A DNA stretch of 64,000 nt. It comes from Devosia salina. Its GTDB lineage: Bacteria; Pseudomonadota; Alphaproteobacteria; Rhizobiales; Devosiaceae. The notes beneath the pieces are model-generated. The model was given only the letters and a program-made list of their open reading frames with translations, ran no database searches and had not been told where the DNA came from. Both the position numbers and the translations under genes were made by a program. The stretch lies in assembly GCF_019504385.1 (NCBI RefSeq), contig NZ_CP080590.1, positions 4,145,501 to 4,209,500 of the forward strand. The letters are read 5' to 3'. Positions within the stretch are counted from its first letter, which is position 1; each line of letters starts with the position of its first letter. Positions 51,785-61,590 of this stretch are shown in pieces.

Positions 51785-52608
51785 TGACGACCCGTATCGA
51801 CACGCGCTTTGCCCAGTGCAAGGCCGAGAACCGCCCCGCCCTGGTCACCTATGTCATGGGCGGCGACCCGGACCTGGCCACCAGTCAGGCGATCCTGAAT
51901 GCCCTGCCCCAGGCCGGGGCCGACGTGATCGAACTGGGTCTGCCCTTTTCAGACCCCATGGCCGATGGCGTCGTCATCCAGATGGCAGGGCAGCGGGCGC
52001 TCAAAGCCGGCCAGACCCTGCTCGGCGTGCTCGGCATGGTCGAGGAATTCCGCCGCAAGGACGAGACCACCCCGATCGTCATGATGGGCTATTACAACCC
52101 CATCTATTCCTTTGGCGTCGAGCGCTTCATCGCGGCGGCCAAGGAAGCGGGCGTCGATGGCCTGATCATCGTCGACCTGCCGGCCGAGGAAGATGACGAA
52201 CTCTGCGTCCCTGCGCTCAAGGCCGGGCTCAATTTCATCCGCCTGACCACCCCCACCACCGACGACAAGCGCCTGCCGGTGGTGCTCGAGAACACTTCGG
52301 GCTTTGTCTATTACGTCTCCATGACCGGCATTACCGGGGCGGCGATCAAGTCGCGCGCCGCCGTGGGCGAGGCGGTGCAGCGCATCAAGAGCCATACCGA
52401 CCTGCCGGTCGCGGTGGGCTTCGGCATCAAGACCGCCGAGGACGCCGCCGAAATCGGCAAGCATTCGGACGGTGTCGTCGTCGGCACGGTGCTGGTCGAT
52501 GCGGTGGCCAGATCGCTGGACGATGGCAAGGCCACCGACCGGACGGTTGCGGCCGTGCGCGACCTCGTGGCCGATCTGGCTGCCGGGGTCAGGCGGGCTA
52601 AGGGTTAA
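51784..52608 (+). CDS. trpA: Tryptophan synthase alpha chain
   Basis: TrpA cleaves indole-3-glycerol phosphate and passes indole to TrpB. The 274-residue TIM barrel has the catalytic glutamate in VIELGLPFSDPMADG and the aspartate in GLIIVDLPAEE, plus the SGFVYYVSMTGITGA loop. Translation is coupled to trpB. accD lies downstream after a promoter of its own. Confidence 0.97.
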   Translation: MTTRIDTRFAQCKAENRPALVTYVMGGDPDLATSQAILNALPQAGADVIELGLPFSDPMADGVVIQMAGQRALKAGQTLLGVLGMVEEFRRKDETTPIVMMGYYNPIYSFGVERFIAAAKEAGVDGLIIVDLPAEEDDELCVPALKAGLNFIRLTTPTTDDKRLPVVLENTSGFVYYVSMTGITGAAIKSRAAVGEAVQRIKSHTDLPVAVGFGIKTAEDAAEIGKHSDGVVVGTVLVDAVARSLDDGKATDRTVAAVRDLVADLAAGVRRAKG

Positions 52609-52637
52609 CGCTGTCCACAGGCTCTCCGCCCCGCACT

Positions 52638-52666
52638 TTGCGGCCCGTCGCCGGGCCTGATAAGAT
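52638..52666 (+). promoter_or_regulatory. Promoter of accD
   Basis: TTGCGG (52638-52643) and TAAGAT (52661-52666) are separated by 17 bases, giving a start near 52673, between trpA and accD. Confidence 0.5.
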
Positions 52667-52686
52667 TTGCCACAATTGACGACTAC

Positions 52687-52705
52687 GTGATCCTGACTGG
52701 ATCAC
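52687..52705 (+). promoter_or_regulatory. Inverted repeat in the accD 5' region
   Basis: GTGATCCTGACTGGATCAC is a perfect 7-bp inverted repeat with a 5-bp spacer, 16 bases before the accD ATG. It could be an operator for a fatty-acid regulator or a hairpin near the ribosome-binding site. Confidence 0.45.
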
Positions 52706-52721
52706 CGCGAAAGGCCGCGCC

Positions 52722-53702
52722 ATGAACTGGATCGACAATTTCGTCCGCCCCAAAATCCGTTCCTTCCTCTCCAACAAGCGGGAGACGCCGGAGAATTTGT
52801 GGGTCAAGGACCCGGAATCGGGCGAGATGGTGTTTTACCGCGATCTCGAGGCCAATCAGTGGGTGGTGCCCAATTCGGGCTATCACATGAAGATCAAGCC
52901 CGCCGACCGGCTGGCGACTTTCCTCGACGAGGGCAAGTATGACCTGGTGCCGGTGCCCGCCGTGCCGGTCGATCCGCTGAAATTCCGCGACCAGAAGCGC
53001 TATACCGACCGCCTGCGCGAAAGCCGCGCCAAGACCGGCTATGACGACAGCGTCATCGTGGCCACCGGCAAGCTCTATGAGCGTCCCGTTACAATCGCCA
53101 TCCAGGACTTCGATTTCATGGGCGGCTCGCTGGGCATGGCGGCCGGGCAGGGGATCATCACCGGGCTGGAAACCGCGGCCCGGCTCAAGACCCCCTTCGT
53201 GCTCTTCGTCTCCTCGGGCGGCGCCCGTATGCAGGAAGGCGTTTTGAGCCTGATGCAGATGCCGCGCACCACCGTGGCAGTGCTGCGGCTGCGCGAAGCG
53301 GGCCTGCCCTTCTTCGTGGTGCTGACCAATCCCACCACCGGCGGCGTTACCGCCTCCTACGCCATGATCGGCGACGTGCATCTGGCCGAGCCAGGAGCCC
53401 TGATCGGCTTTGCCGGCCAGCGCGTCATCGAGCAGACCATCCGCGAAAAGCTGCCCAAGGGCTTCCAGCGCTCCGAATATCTCTATAGCCACGGCATGGT
53501 CGACATGGTGGTGCACCGCCACAATCTGCGCTCGACCATCGGTTCGCTCGCGGCCATCCTGACCAATGCGCCGCCCAATGAGGCCATCACCGCCTTCAGC
53601 CCCAAGGCCATCACCGCGCAAACCAGCATGCGGGACGCGGCCGTGGCGGCCGAGGGCGATGACGATATCGATCCACCCGCCGCGGCTGCCCACGCCGAAT
53701 AG
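52722..53702 (+). CDS. accD: Acetyl-CoA carboxylase carboxyltransferase subunit beta (no zinc ribbon cysteines)
   Basis: AccD with AccA transfers carboxyl from biotin to acetyl-CoA, the first step of fatty acid synthesis. The 326-residue protein has the crotonase-like core (SLGMAAGQGIITGLETAARLKTPFVLFVSSGGARMQEG and NPTTGGVTASYAM). The N-terminal zinc ribbon region is present in outline, but all four cysteines are lost: the expected CPxCG and CPxCGHH read DPESGE and PNSGYH. Related alphaproteobacterial AccD proteins are also degenerate here. folC, often next in relatives, is absent. Confidence 0.93.
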   Translation: MNWIDNFVRPKIRSFLSNKRETPENLWVKDPESGEMVFYRDLEANQWVVPNSGYHMKIKPADRLATFLDEGKYDLVPVPAVPVDPLKFRDQKRYTDRLRESRAKTGYDDSVIVATGKLYERPVTIAIQDFDFMGGSLGMAAGQGIITGLETAARLKTPFVLFVSSGGARMQEGVLSLMQMPRTTVAVLRLREAGLPFFVVLTNPTTGGVTASYAMIGDVHLAEPGALIGFAGQRVIEQTIREKLPKGFQRSEYLYSHGMVDMVVHRHNLRSTIGSLAAILTNAPPNEAITAFSPKAITAQTSMRDAAVAAEGDDDIDPPAAAAHAE

Positions 53703-53762
53703 GCCGGCACCACAACGCTTGCGGGCTGGACAGGTCCGGCCCGCAACTGTTCTATCCGGGGC

Positions 53763-54455
53763 ATGCAAGAGACTGCCCGATTCCCCGATGTGATGTTGCT
53801 GGCGGCCGGCCTCGGCACACGGCTGCGGCCGGTGACCGAGACCCTGCCCAAGCCGCTGGTGCCGGTGGCCGGCGTGCCGCTGATCGAGCGCATCATGGCC
53901 AATGCCCGGGCCGAGGGCGCGACGCGCTTCGTCGCCAATGCCCATTACCGCGCTGACCAATTGCTGGCCCATTTCGGCGGGCTCCTCAAGGTCAACCGCG
54001 AGGCCGAGCTGCTCGGCACCGGCGGCGGAGTGAAGGCGGCGCTGCCCATGCTGCATTCCGACCCGTTCTTCGTGATGAACACCGACGCCTTCTGGCCCGC
54101 GGGCAGCGACGCGCCGCTCCAGCGCATGCAGGCGCGCCATGCCGAAACCGACGATATCGTGCTGCTCTGCGTACAGCCGCATCGCGCCTCCGGCTTCGGC
54201 CGCAGCCATGATTTCTGCCTCGATCCCATGGGCCGCATCACCCTCGATTACGGCGCACCGGTAATCTATGCCGGGGTGGCGCTGATGGGGCGGAGCCTGT
54301 TCGACGAGACCCCGGACGGCGCCTTCTCCCTCAACCGCCTGTTCGAGGCGGCGCTGGAGCGCGAGAGCCTGAAGGGCGTGGTGCTCGACGCGCCCTGGTT
54401 CCATGTCGGCGACCCCGAGGCCCTCGCCGCAGCCGAGCGGGCCCTGGGCGCATGA
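53763..54455 (+). CDS. Nucleotidyltransferase, MurU-like
   Basis: The 230-residue protein begins VMLLAAGLGTRLRPVTETLPKPLVPVAG, the NTP-transferase signature, and continues with LGTGGGVKAAL and FFVMNTDAFW. In alphaproteobacteria this gene, next to addB, is usually called MurU (N-acetylmuramate-1-phosphate uridylyltransferase) in cell-wall recycling. The usual upstream partners (tsaE, a sugar kinase) are missing here. Its stop overlaps addB by four bases. Confidence 0.82.
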   Translation: MQETARFPDVMLLAAGLGTRLRPVTETLPKPLVPVAGVPLIERIMANARAEGATRFVANAHYRADQLLAHFGGLLKVNREAELLGTGGGVKAALPMLHSDPFFVMNTDAFWPAGSDAPLQRMQARHAETDDIVLLCVQPHRASGFGRSHDFCLDPMGRITLDYGAPVIYAGVALMGRSLFDETPDGAFSLNRLFEAALERESLKGVVLDAPWFHVGDPEALAAAERALGA

Positions 54456-57400
54456 GCCTTTATTCCATCGCCCCGCATACGCCCTTCCTGCCGTGCCTCG
54501 TCGAGGCGGTGATGGATGGACGCCTGCTGGGGGGCTGGGACCGGAGCGGGCCATTCTGGCTGAGCGACGTCACCATCATCCTGCCCACCCGCCGCGCCCG
54601 CGAGGCGCTGGCCGACGCCTTTGCCGCCCATCCCCAATTCAGCGGCCTCCTGCCCGACATGCGCACCTTTGGCGGCGAAGTGGAGGACGAAGAGCCCTTC
54701 CTGCCCCCCTTCGAGGCCCCGGCCCTGCCGGCCTCGGCCAGCCGGTTGCAGCGGCGGCTGAAATTGTCCGCCCTGGTGGCGGGCTGGGCCAGCACGGTCG
54801 AGGGGCGCGCGGCCTTTTCGACCCCGCCGACGGCCGCGGAAATCTTCTCCATGGCCGATTCGCTGGGCACGCTGATCGACGACCTGATCATCGAGGAGCG
54901 CAGCCCGGCCGATATCCGCGCCCTGGGCGGCGAGATGGCGCAGGAACTGGGCAATTACTGGCAACAGACGCTGCAATTCCTCGATATCGCGCTGAATGCC
55001 TGGCCGGCCTGGCTCAGGGACCAGGAGCTGGCGGACGCCGCGTCCCTGCGGGGCCTGAGGCTCGAGCGGCAGGCCAATGCGCTCCGCTTCCTCTTCGGCG
55101 ACCGGCCCGTCATTGCGGCCGGCTCGACCGGTTCGATTCCCGCCACGGCCCGGCTGCTCAAGGCGATTGCCGAGCTGCCCCGGGGCGCCGTGGTGCTGCC
55201 CGGGCTCGACATGGCCATGAGCCCGGACATGCACGAGGCGCTGCTCGACCCCGCCACCAACCCCCATGGCCACCCGCAATATGGCCTGGCGCAGCTCTTG
55301 CGCCGCTTCGGGGCCGGCGTGGGGCAGGTCACCGAACTCTGCCGCTCCAGCCACCCACGCACCGCGCTGGTCAACCTGGCGCTCGCGCCCACCGCCCGCA
55401 CCGCGCTGTGGTCCGAACAGCGCCTGCCCGATGCAATGGTCGCCGAGGCGCTGGCGGGCGTCGCCACCATCCAGGCCCGCAATGAGGACGAGGAGGCGCG
55501 TGCCATTGCCCTGGCCGGTCGCGATGCGCTGGAGCGGGAACTGACCGTGGGCATCGTTACGCCGGACCGCAATCTGGCCCGCCGCATCGCCGCCGAACTG
55601 AGACGCTTCGACATCGTGGTCGACGACGCCGCCGGCACGCCCCTGTTCCACGCGTCGGCCGGGCGCCTGGCCCGGCAGATCCTCAACCTCGCCAGTGGCA
55701 ATTGCGCGCCGGTGGACCTCCTGGCGCTTCTGCGCAATCGGGCCACCACGCTCGACGGTGAGCGCGGCGCCCTGGTGGCCCTCGCCGACGACATCGATCT
55801 GGGGCTGTTGCGCGGCCAGCGGCCGGCCCCGGGCATGGCCGGCCTTCGCGCCATGCTGGCAGCCCATCTCGCCGGAAAACTGAAATATCCGGCCCGCAAG
55901 CTGACGCCGGCCCGTGGCGCCGAAATCGCCGCGCTGTTCGACCGCCTGGAAGCCGCGATCGCGCCGCTCCTCGTCCTCCTGCAGGCGCCGCTCCTGGCCG
56001 CGTCCGAGCTGGCCGAGGCGCTGGGCCAGAGCCTTGTTGCCCTCAGCCCGGAGGCGCCGCTGCCGGGCCGGGAGGCGTTCCAGGCCTGGGTCGAGGACAT
56101 GCGGACGCTCGCAGGACAGGGACACCGATTTGCCCCCCGCGGCCTCGAAGACGTGCTGGCAGCATTGATGACCGGCGCCGAAGTGCGCCACCGCGTGCCG
56201 GAGGACCGACGCAGCGACATCGCTATCTGGGGCCAGCTCGAAGCCCGGCTGATGAGCCCGGACCTGCTGGTGCTGGCGTCGCTCAACGAGGACAAATGGC
56301 CAGGCGCGGCCGATCCCGGCCCCTGGCTCAGCCGCGGCATGCGGCTCGGCGCCGGTCTCGAACCGCCGGAGCGCATGCAGGGACTGGCCGCGCACGACTT
56401 TGCGCAAGGGCTGGGCAATCACCAGGTGATCCTGGCCTATGCCGAGCGGGTGGGTGCCAGTCCGTCCCTGCCCTCGCGCCTGGTGCAGCGGCTCGATGCC
56501 TTTGTGGGTGAGGGGGCCGCCCAGGCGCTGCGCGCGCGGGGGCGCGTCTGGATCGACCAGGCCCGCCAGCTCGACGCCGTGGCGACGGTTCGGCCCGCCG
56601 CACGGCCCGCACCCAATCCGCCCGTCCATGCGCGTCCGCGCAAACTCTCGGTGACCGAGATCGAGACGCTGATGCGCTCGCCCTATGACCTCTATGCCAA
56701 GCACGTCCTCAAGTTGAAGCCACTCGATGCGCTGGGCGAGGACCCCGATGCGCGCGAACGCGGCACCATCATCCACGCCATTTTCGCCCGCTTCGTCGAC
56801 GACAATATCGACCCGGCCGCGCCCGACGCCTTTAACCGGCTGATGGCGATTGCCGCCGAGGAATTTGCCGGGCTCGAAGCCATTGGCGAGCGCCGCGACA
56901 TCTGGCTGAGGCGCTTCGCCACCGCGGCCACGCAATTCCTGGAGTTCGAGCAGGGCCGGGCGCATCTGGTGGCTGCTCGCCATGCCGAAGTCTCCGGCCG
57001 CTGGGACCTGCGGCTCGTCGAGCCCTTCACCATCACCGGCCAGGCCGACCGGGTCGACCGGCTCGCCAATGGGACGCTTGAAATCCTCGATTTCAAGACC
57101 GGCTCGCCGCCCAGCCCGGGCGCCATGAAGGCCTTCGAGGCGCCGCAATTGCCGGTCGAAGCGCTGATGGCTGTCCATGGCGGGTTCAAGGACATCGCCC
57201 CCGCCGATACCAGTGCGCTCACCTATATCAAGATCGGGCTGGGGCCCGACGCCTTCCGCTCCAGCAGCTTTGCCCTGCCCGAGGGCATGAGCGTGATGGA
57301 GGTGGCCGATGCCGTGTTCGCGCGCATGCAGGCCCAGATCGACTATTTCCTGATGCACGAAACCCCGCTGCCGTCGCGGCTGCTGCCGGTCAAGGCCCAG

Positions 57401-57475
57401 CGCTTTGCCGGCGCCTATGACCATCTGGCCCGGGTCGCCGAATGGACGGCGGTGGACGGGGAGGACGAGCCATGA
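54452..57475 (+). CDS. addB: AddB, alphaproteobacterial double-strand break repair nuclease subunit
   Basis: AddB pairs with AddA to resect DNA ends before recombination. The 1007-residue protein has an inactivated UvrD-like helicase half (ILPTRRAREALADAF near the N-terminus) and a C-terminal PD-(D/E)XK nuclease seen as RVDRLANGTLEILDFKTG near residues 868-884. The RKLSVTEIETLMRSPYDLYAKHVL segment precedes it. Its stop overlaps addA by four bases. Confidence 0.93.
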   Translation: MSLYSIAPHTPFLPCLVEAVMDGRLLGGWDRSGPFWLSDVTIILPTRRAREALADAFAAHPQFSGLLPDMRTFGGEVEDEEPFLPPFEAPALPASASRLQRRLKLSALVAGWASTVEGRAAFSTPPTAAEIFSMADSLGTLIDDLIIEERSPADIRALGGEMAQELGNYWQQTLQFLDIALNAWPAWLRDQELADAASLRGLRLERQANALRFLFGDRPVIAAGSTGSIPATARLLKAIAELPRGAVVLPGLDMAMSPDMHEALLDPATNPHGHPQYGLAQLLRRFGAGVGQVTELCRSSHPRTALVNLALAPTARTALWSEQRLPDAMVAEALAGVATIQARNEDEEARAIALAGRDALERELTVGIVTPDRNLARRIAAELRRFDIVVDDAAGTPLFHASAGRLARQILNLASGNCAPVDLLALLRNRATTLDGERGALVALADDIDLGLLRGQRPAPGMAGLRAMLAAHLAGKLKYPARKLTPARGAEIAALFDRLEAAIAPLLVLLQAPLLAASELAEALGQSLVALSPEAPLPGREAFQAWVEDMRTLAGQGHRFAPRGLEDVLAALMTGAEVRHRVPEDRRSDIAIWGQLEARLMSPDLLVLASLNEDKWPGAADPGPWLSRGMRLGAGLEPPERMQGLAAHDFAQGLGNHQVILAYAERVGASPSLPSRLVQRLDAFVGEGAAQALRARGRVWIDQARQLDAVATVRPAARPAPNPPVHARPRKLSVTEIETLMRSPYDLYAKHVLKLKPLDALGEDPDARERGTIIHAIFARFVDDNIDPAAPDAFNRLMAIAAEEFAGLEAIGERRDIWLRRFATAATQFLEFEQGRAHLVAARHAEVSGRWDLRLVEPFTITGQADRVDRLANGTLEILDFKTGSPPSPGAMKAFEAPQLPVEALMAVHGGFKDIAPADTSALTYIKIGLGPDAFRSSSFALPEGMSVMEVADAVFARMQAQIDYFLMHETPLPSRLLPVKAQRFAGAYDHLARVAEWTAVDGEDEP

Positions 57476-60400
57476 GCGATCGCGGCGACCTCGATATCCC
57501 CTTCGACACCCGGGCGAGCCAGGCCCTGGCGAGCGACCCCGGATATTCCATCTGGGTGGAGGCCAATGCCGGGTCGGGCAAGACCTTCGTGCTGACCAAT
57601 CGGGTGCTGCGCCTGCTGCTCTCCGGGGTGAAGCCGCAATCCATCCTCTGCCTCACCTATACCAAGGCGGCCGCCGCCGAGATGCGCAAGCGCGTTGGCG
57701 ACCGGCTGGCGCAATGGGCGGTGATGGACGCTGGGGACTTGCGCGGGACGATCCGCGAACTGGTCGGGCACGAGCCGGCACCGCGCCTGCTCGAAGAGGC
57801 GCGAACCCTCTTTGCCCGGGCGCTGGAAACGCCGGGGGGCCTGCGCATCCTCACCATCCACGCCTTTTGCGAAGCGGTGCTGCACCGTTTCCCCATCGAG
57901 GCCGGCGTGCCCTTCGACTTTGCCGTCATCGAGGACGACCGACAGGCCAGCATGCTGCTCAATGCGCGCGAAAGCGTGCTCGCGGAAGGCCTCCGGGGCG
58001 GCGCCCATGCCGAGGCGGTGGAGACGCTCTTCGCGCTCCTGAGCGATGATTCCATCACCAAGGCCATCGGCGCGGCGCTCGGCGAGGGCGCCCGCCTGAA
58101 GCCGGTCCTGGCCGATCCCGCCGGCGCCAAGGCGCGCCTGCGCGCGCAAGTCGGCGTGATCGGCAGTGCAACCGAGATAGCGGCGCGGATCGTGTCCGAG
58201 ACCGCGCTGACCCCCGCGCTCTGGCGGGACATCATGGACAGCTTCGATGCCGACCCCAAGGCCAGGCGGTTCATCGATCTGGTCGCCCGGCTCGATCCGG
58301 AGCGGCTGAGCGCGAACCAGATCTGCGACCTCTTCCTCACCGAAAAGGACGGCGAGAAGCGCCCCCGCGCCAATCTGCTCAATGCCGAGCAGCGCAAGCA
58401 CAAGCCCCTTTTCCAGCCGCTGCTCGAAGATGAGCGCGATCGCGTCTTTGCGCTGGAGGCCCAGCTGGCCGGTGCCCTCCTGGTCGAACGCAGCGAGGCC
58501 GTGCTCGACGTGGTGGCAGCCATCGCCGCCCGCTACGAGGCCGAAAAGCGCCGTCATGCGCTGCTCGATTTCGACGATCTCATCGACAGGCTCGGCGATC
58601 TCCTGGCCGACCAGGCGCTGGGTCCCTGGGTGCAGTACAAGCTCGATGCCGGCATCGATCATGTCCTGGTCGACGAAAGCCAGGACACCAATGAGCAGCA
58701 ATGGCGGGTGGTCAAAGCCCTGGCCGAGGAGTTCTTCGCCGGGGCCGGCGCCGTGGCCCGGCCACGCTCTATTTTCGCGGTGGGCGACCAGAAACAGTCC
58801 ATCTATTCCTTCCAGGGCGCGCAGCCGGCCCTGTTCGGTGAGACCGGGCTGGATATGGCACGGCGCGCCGCGGGCGCGGACAAGCCCTTCGAGAGCGTCA
58901 GGCTGCACACCAGTTTCCGTACCCTGGGGAGCATTCTCGAGGCCGTCGACCTGGTCTGCGACCGCCAGGATATCCAGCAGGCCCTGCTCGCCGACCACAA
59001 GATCATCCACCAGCCGGCCCGCGCCCAGGCGGGCGGCAGCGTCACCCTGTGGCCGCCGGTGCAGGATGACAAACCGTCGCGCGACACCAGCCAATGGCCG
59101 GTGGAAGTGGTCGAGGCCGAGCAAAGCGCCAATCGCCGGATCGCCCAGCGCATCGCCCGGGAAATCCGCGACTGGATCGACAAGGGCCGCATCCTGGGCG
59201 AGCGCAACCGGCCGGTGGTGGCCGACGACGTGCTCATTCTGGTGCAGAAACGCGCCGCCCTGTTCCAGGAAATCATCCGCGCCTTGCGCAGCGAGGGTCT
59301 GCCCACGCCCGGCGCCGACCGGCTGGCGGTGACCGGCCATATCGCCGTGCTCGACCTTCTGGCGCTGATCGACGTGCTGCTCAATCCGGCCGACGACCTG
59401 CAGCTGGCCGCCCTGCTGCGCTCGCCGCTGTTCGATCTGGGCGAGAGCGAGCTGTTTGCCCTGGCCCAGCCGCGGGCCCCGGGGCAAACGCTGTGGTCGG
59501 CGCTGTTTGCGACGACGGATATTGCTGCGCAGGCGGCGGCCGAACGGCTGGGACGCTGGCGCGCCGCGCTCGACATGGAACGGCCCTTCGAATTCCTGGC
59601 CGGCGTGCTCTATGCCGAGGGCGGATTGCAGCGCTTCCATGCCCGGCTGGGTGGCGAGGTGGACGATGTGCTTTCCGAACTGCTCGACCTGGCCCTGGCC
59701 CATGAGCAGGGCACCCAGCCCTCGCTTCAGGGCTTTGCCGCCGACATGCGCCGCCGCGCCGTGACCATCAAGCGCGAACTGGCCGAAAGCGGTGGCGGCG
59801 TAAGGGTGATGACCGTGCATGGCGCCAAGGGGCTGGAAGCACCCATCGTCATTCTCGCCGACGCCACCGGCAAGCCCAGCGCCCAGCAGACCGGCAAGCC
59901 GGTCTATGTGCTCGACAAGGCGCCGGGGCCGCTTCTGCTGCACGCGGCCTCCAGGGGCCAGCACGTGCCGGCCACCGCGGCCCTGCGCGACCGGATCGAC
60001 GCGACCCTGGCCGAGGAATATTGGCGCCGGCTCTATGTGGCGATGACCCGGGCCGAGGACGAACTCTATGTCACCGGCCCGCTGCGGGCCGGATCGACCG
60101 CCGAAACCCAGCTGTCGGGCAGCTGGTATGACGCCATAGAAACCGGATTGGGGGCGCGCGCCGGCGCGGTGGTCGATGCGGCGGGGGAGGTCGTCGCAAA
60201 AGTCTTTCCAGCCCCCATGCAGGCCCATTTCCGTCCCGCCCCGCCGCCCGCCACGACAGCGCCAGAGCGGGTGCAGCCGCGTCCGGTGCCGCCACCCGGC
60301 GGGACCGCGGTGATACAGCCTTCCTATGCCGCCAAATTATCGGGGCGCCGCGACGGACTGGACACCAGGGCCGAGGCGGTCCGCGATGCCGAGGCGGCGC

Positions 60401-60912
60401 GGCGCGAGGGGCTGGCGCTGCACGCGCTGCTGCAGCACCTGACCCGGCTTGCCCCGGCGGACTGGCCGAGGGTCGCGCCCCGCGCGCTCGAGGCGCTGCT
60501 GCCGGGCCAGGAGCCGGATCATGAACGGGTTGTGAGCAAGGCGGTCTCGATCCTCTCACGGGCCGAACTCGCCCACCTCTTCGGTCCCGCCAGCCGGGCC
60601 GAGCTGCCCTTCCGGGTCCGGGCGATTCAGCGGGGGAAACATGTATGGTTGCGCGGCCGCATGGACCGCGTGGTGGTTGACGACTCGGGTGTGCTGGTGG
60701 TGGACTATAAATCCGACGCGCTGGTGCCCGATGGGGCCGCCGACGTGCCGGGGAACTATCTCACCCAGCTAGGATTGTATGCGTTGGTTGCAGGTCAGCT
60801 TTTCCCCGGACGGCCCGTGCGTGCGGCAATCCTGTGGACAGAGTTGGAATCGTTGATGAATTTGCCGGACGGGCTGATGGAACAGGCCCGCGCGGACTTC
60901 ACCCTGCGGTGA
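57472..60912 (+). CDS. addA: AddA, double-strand break repair helicase-nuclease subunit
   Basis: AddA is the active UvrD-type helicase and nuclease of AddAB. The ATG at 57472 overlaps the addB stop and gives 1146 residues. The Walker A is ANAGSGKT (31-38), with LCLTYTKAAAAEMRKRV, the Walker B/DESQDTN block, GDQKQSIYSFQGA and VMTVHGAKGLEAPIV helicase motifs following. The C-terminal PD-(D/E)XK nuclease is GRMDRVVVDDSGVLVVDYKSD. A thioredoxin gene follows, the usual order in relatives. Confidence 0.95.
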   Translation: MSDRGDLDIPFDTRASQALASDPGYSIWVEANAGSGKTFVLTNRVLRLLLSGVKPQSILCLTYTKAAAAEMRKRVGDRLAQWAVMDAGDLRGTIRELVGHEPAPRLLEEARTLFARALETPGGLRILTIHAFCEAVLHRFPIEAGVPFDFAVIEDDRQASMLLNARESVLAEGLRGGAHAEAVETLFALLSDDSITKAIGAALGEGARLKPVLADPAGAKARLRAQVGVIGSATEIAARIVSETALTPALWRDIMDSFDADPKARRFIDLVARLDPERLSANQICDLFLTEKDGEKRPRANLLNAEQRKHKPLFQPLLEDERDRVFALEAQLAGALLVERSEAVLDVVAAIAARYEAEKRRHALLDFDDLIDRLGDLLADQALGPWVQYKLDAGIDHVLVDESQDTNEQQWRVVKALAEEFFAGAGAVARPRSIFAVGDQKQSIYSFQGAQPALFGETGLDMARRAAGADKPFESVRLHTSFRTLGSILEAVDLVCDRQDIQQALLADHKIIHQPARAQAGGSVTLWPPVQDDKPSRDTSQWPVEVVEAEQSANRRIAQRIAREIRDWIDKGRILGERNRPVVADDVLILVQKRAALFQEIIRALRSEGLPTPGADRLAVTGHIAVLDLLALIDVLLNPADDLQLAALLRSPLFDLGESELFALAQPRAPGQTLWSALFATTDIAAQAAAERLGRWRAALDMERPFEFLAGVLYAEGGLQRFHARLGGEVDDVLSELLDLALAHEQGTQPSLQGFAADMRRRAVTIKRELAESGGGVRVMTVHGAKGLEAPIVILADATGKPSAQQTGKPVYVLDKAPGPLLLHAASRGQHVPATAALRDRIDATLAEEYWRRLYVAMTRAEDELYVTGPLRAGSTAETQLSGSWYDAIETGLGARAGAVVDAAGEVVAKVFPAPMQAHFRPAPPPATTAPERVQPRPVPPPGGTAVIQPSYAAKLSGRRDGLDTRAEAVRDAEAARREGLALHALLQHLTRLAPADWPRVAPRALEALLPGQEPDHERVVSKAVSILSRAELAHLFGPASRAELPFRVRAIQRGKHVWLRGRMDRVVVDDSGVLVVDYKSDALVPDGAADVPGNYLTQLGLYALVAGQLFPGRPVRAAILWTELESLMNLPDGLMEQARADFTLR

Positions 60913-61082
60913 TCTGACTTGCCCAAAGGCTGGACTCTCACCAGCTTTGGGAGCAAACAGACCGCCGCTTCCGGACAGGGCATCTATTGCAGCTGTCCGG
61001 ACCAGACATACTCAAGCGCGCCGCCTCGCCCCGGCCCCAGCCTCCCGCAGTCGGCGCGACAGTACAAAAAGGCATGAAAACC

Positions 61083-61406
61083 ATGACCAAAGCCGTTTCC
61101 GAAGCCAATTTCGGCCAGGAAGTCCTGAGCTCCAATGAACCCGTCCTGGTCGATTTCTGGGCCGAGTGGTGCGGGCCCTGCCGGGCCATTGCCCCGGTTC
61201 TGGATGAGCTCTCCTCCGAGCTGGAGGGCAAGGTGAAGATCGTCAAGCTCAATGTCGACGAGAACCCCGGCATTGCCGCCCAATATGGCGTTCGCTCGAT
61301 TCCCACCATGATCCTGTTCAAGGGTGGCGAGGCGGCCGACATGAAGATTGGCGCCGGCACCCCCAAGGCGGGCCTGACCAAATGGCTCGAAGGCCACGCG
61401 GCCTGA
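61083..61406 (+). CDS. trxA: Thioredoxin (CGPC)
   Basis: The ATG at 61083 with AAGG about ten bases upstream gives 107 residues; an in-frame ATG at 61074 is possible. The active site is WAEWCGPCRAI, and the cis-proline loop RSIPTMILF is intact. This is a standard cytoplasmic thioredoxin, in the conserved addA-trxA place. A perfect terminator follows. Confidence 0.95.
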   Translation: MTKAVSEANFGQEVLSSNEPVLVDFWAEWCGPCRAIAPVLDELSSELEGKVKIVKLNVDENPGIAAQYGVRSIPTMILFKGGEAADMKIGAGTPKAGLTKWLEGHAA

Positions 61407-61434
61407 GCCAGGCCTGACCACAGGTTTTTGAAAG

Positions 61435-61464
61435 ACACCGCTGGAGCGATCCAGCGGTGTTTTT
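61435..61464 (+). terminator. Terminator after trxA
   Basis: ACACCGCTGGA (61435-61445) pairs perfectly with TCCAGCGGTGT (61450-61460), GCGA loop, followed by TTTTG. Confidence 0.92.
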
Positions 61465-61590
61465 GTCTCGACGGCCCCGCTGGGGGCGGGGCAAACCGAA
61501 CTCCGCCATCGTGGTGACACGCAAAACCATCCCTTCCCCCGTGCGACGACTCGGCCTAGCGTCATCGGCCGTTGCCGATGGAGGAAACTG

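Noticed and set aside
54266..57424. 1052-codon antisense frame over addB
   Set aside because: It has low-complexity Gly/Arg/Gln-rich sequence without any domain, and the sense strand encodes a clear AddB.
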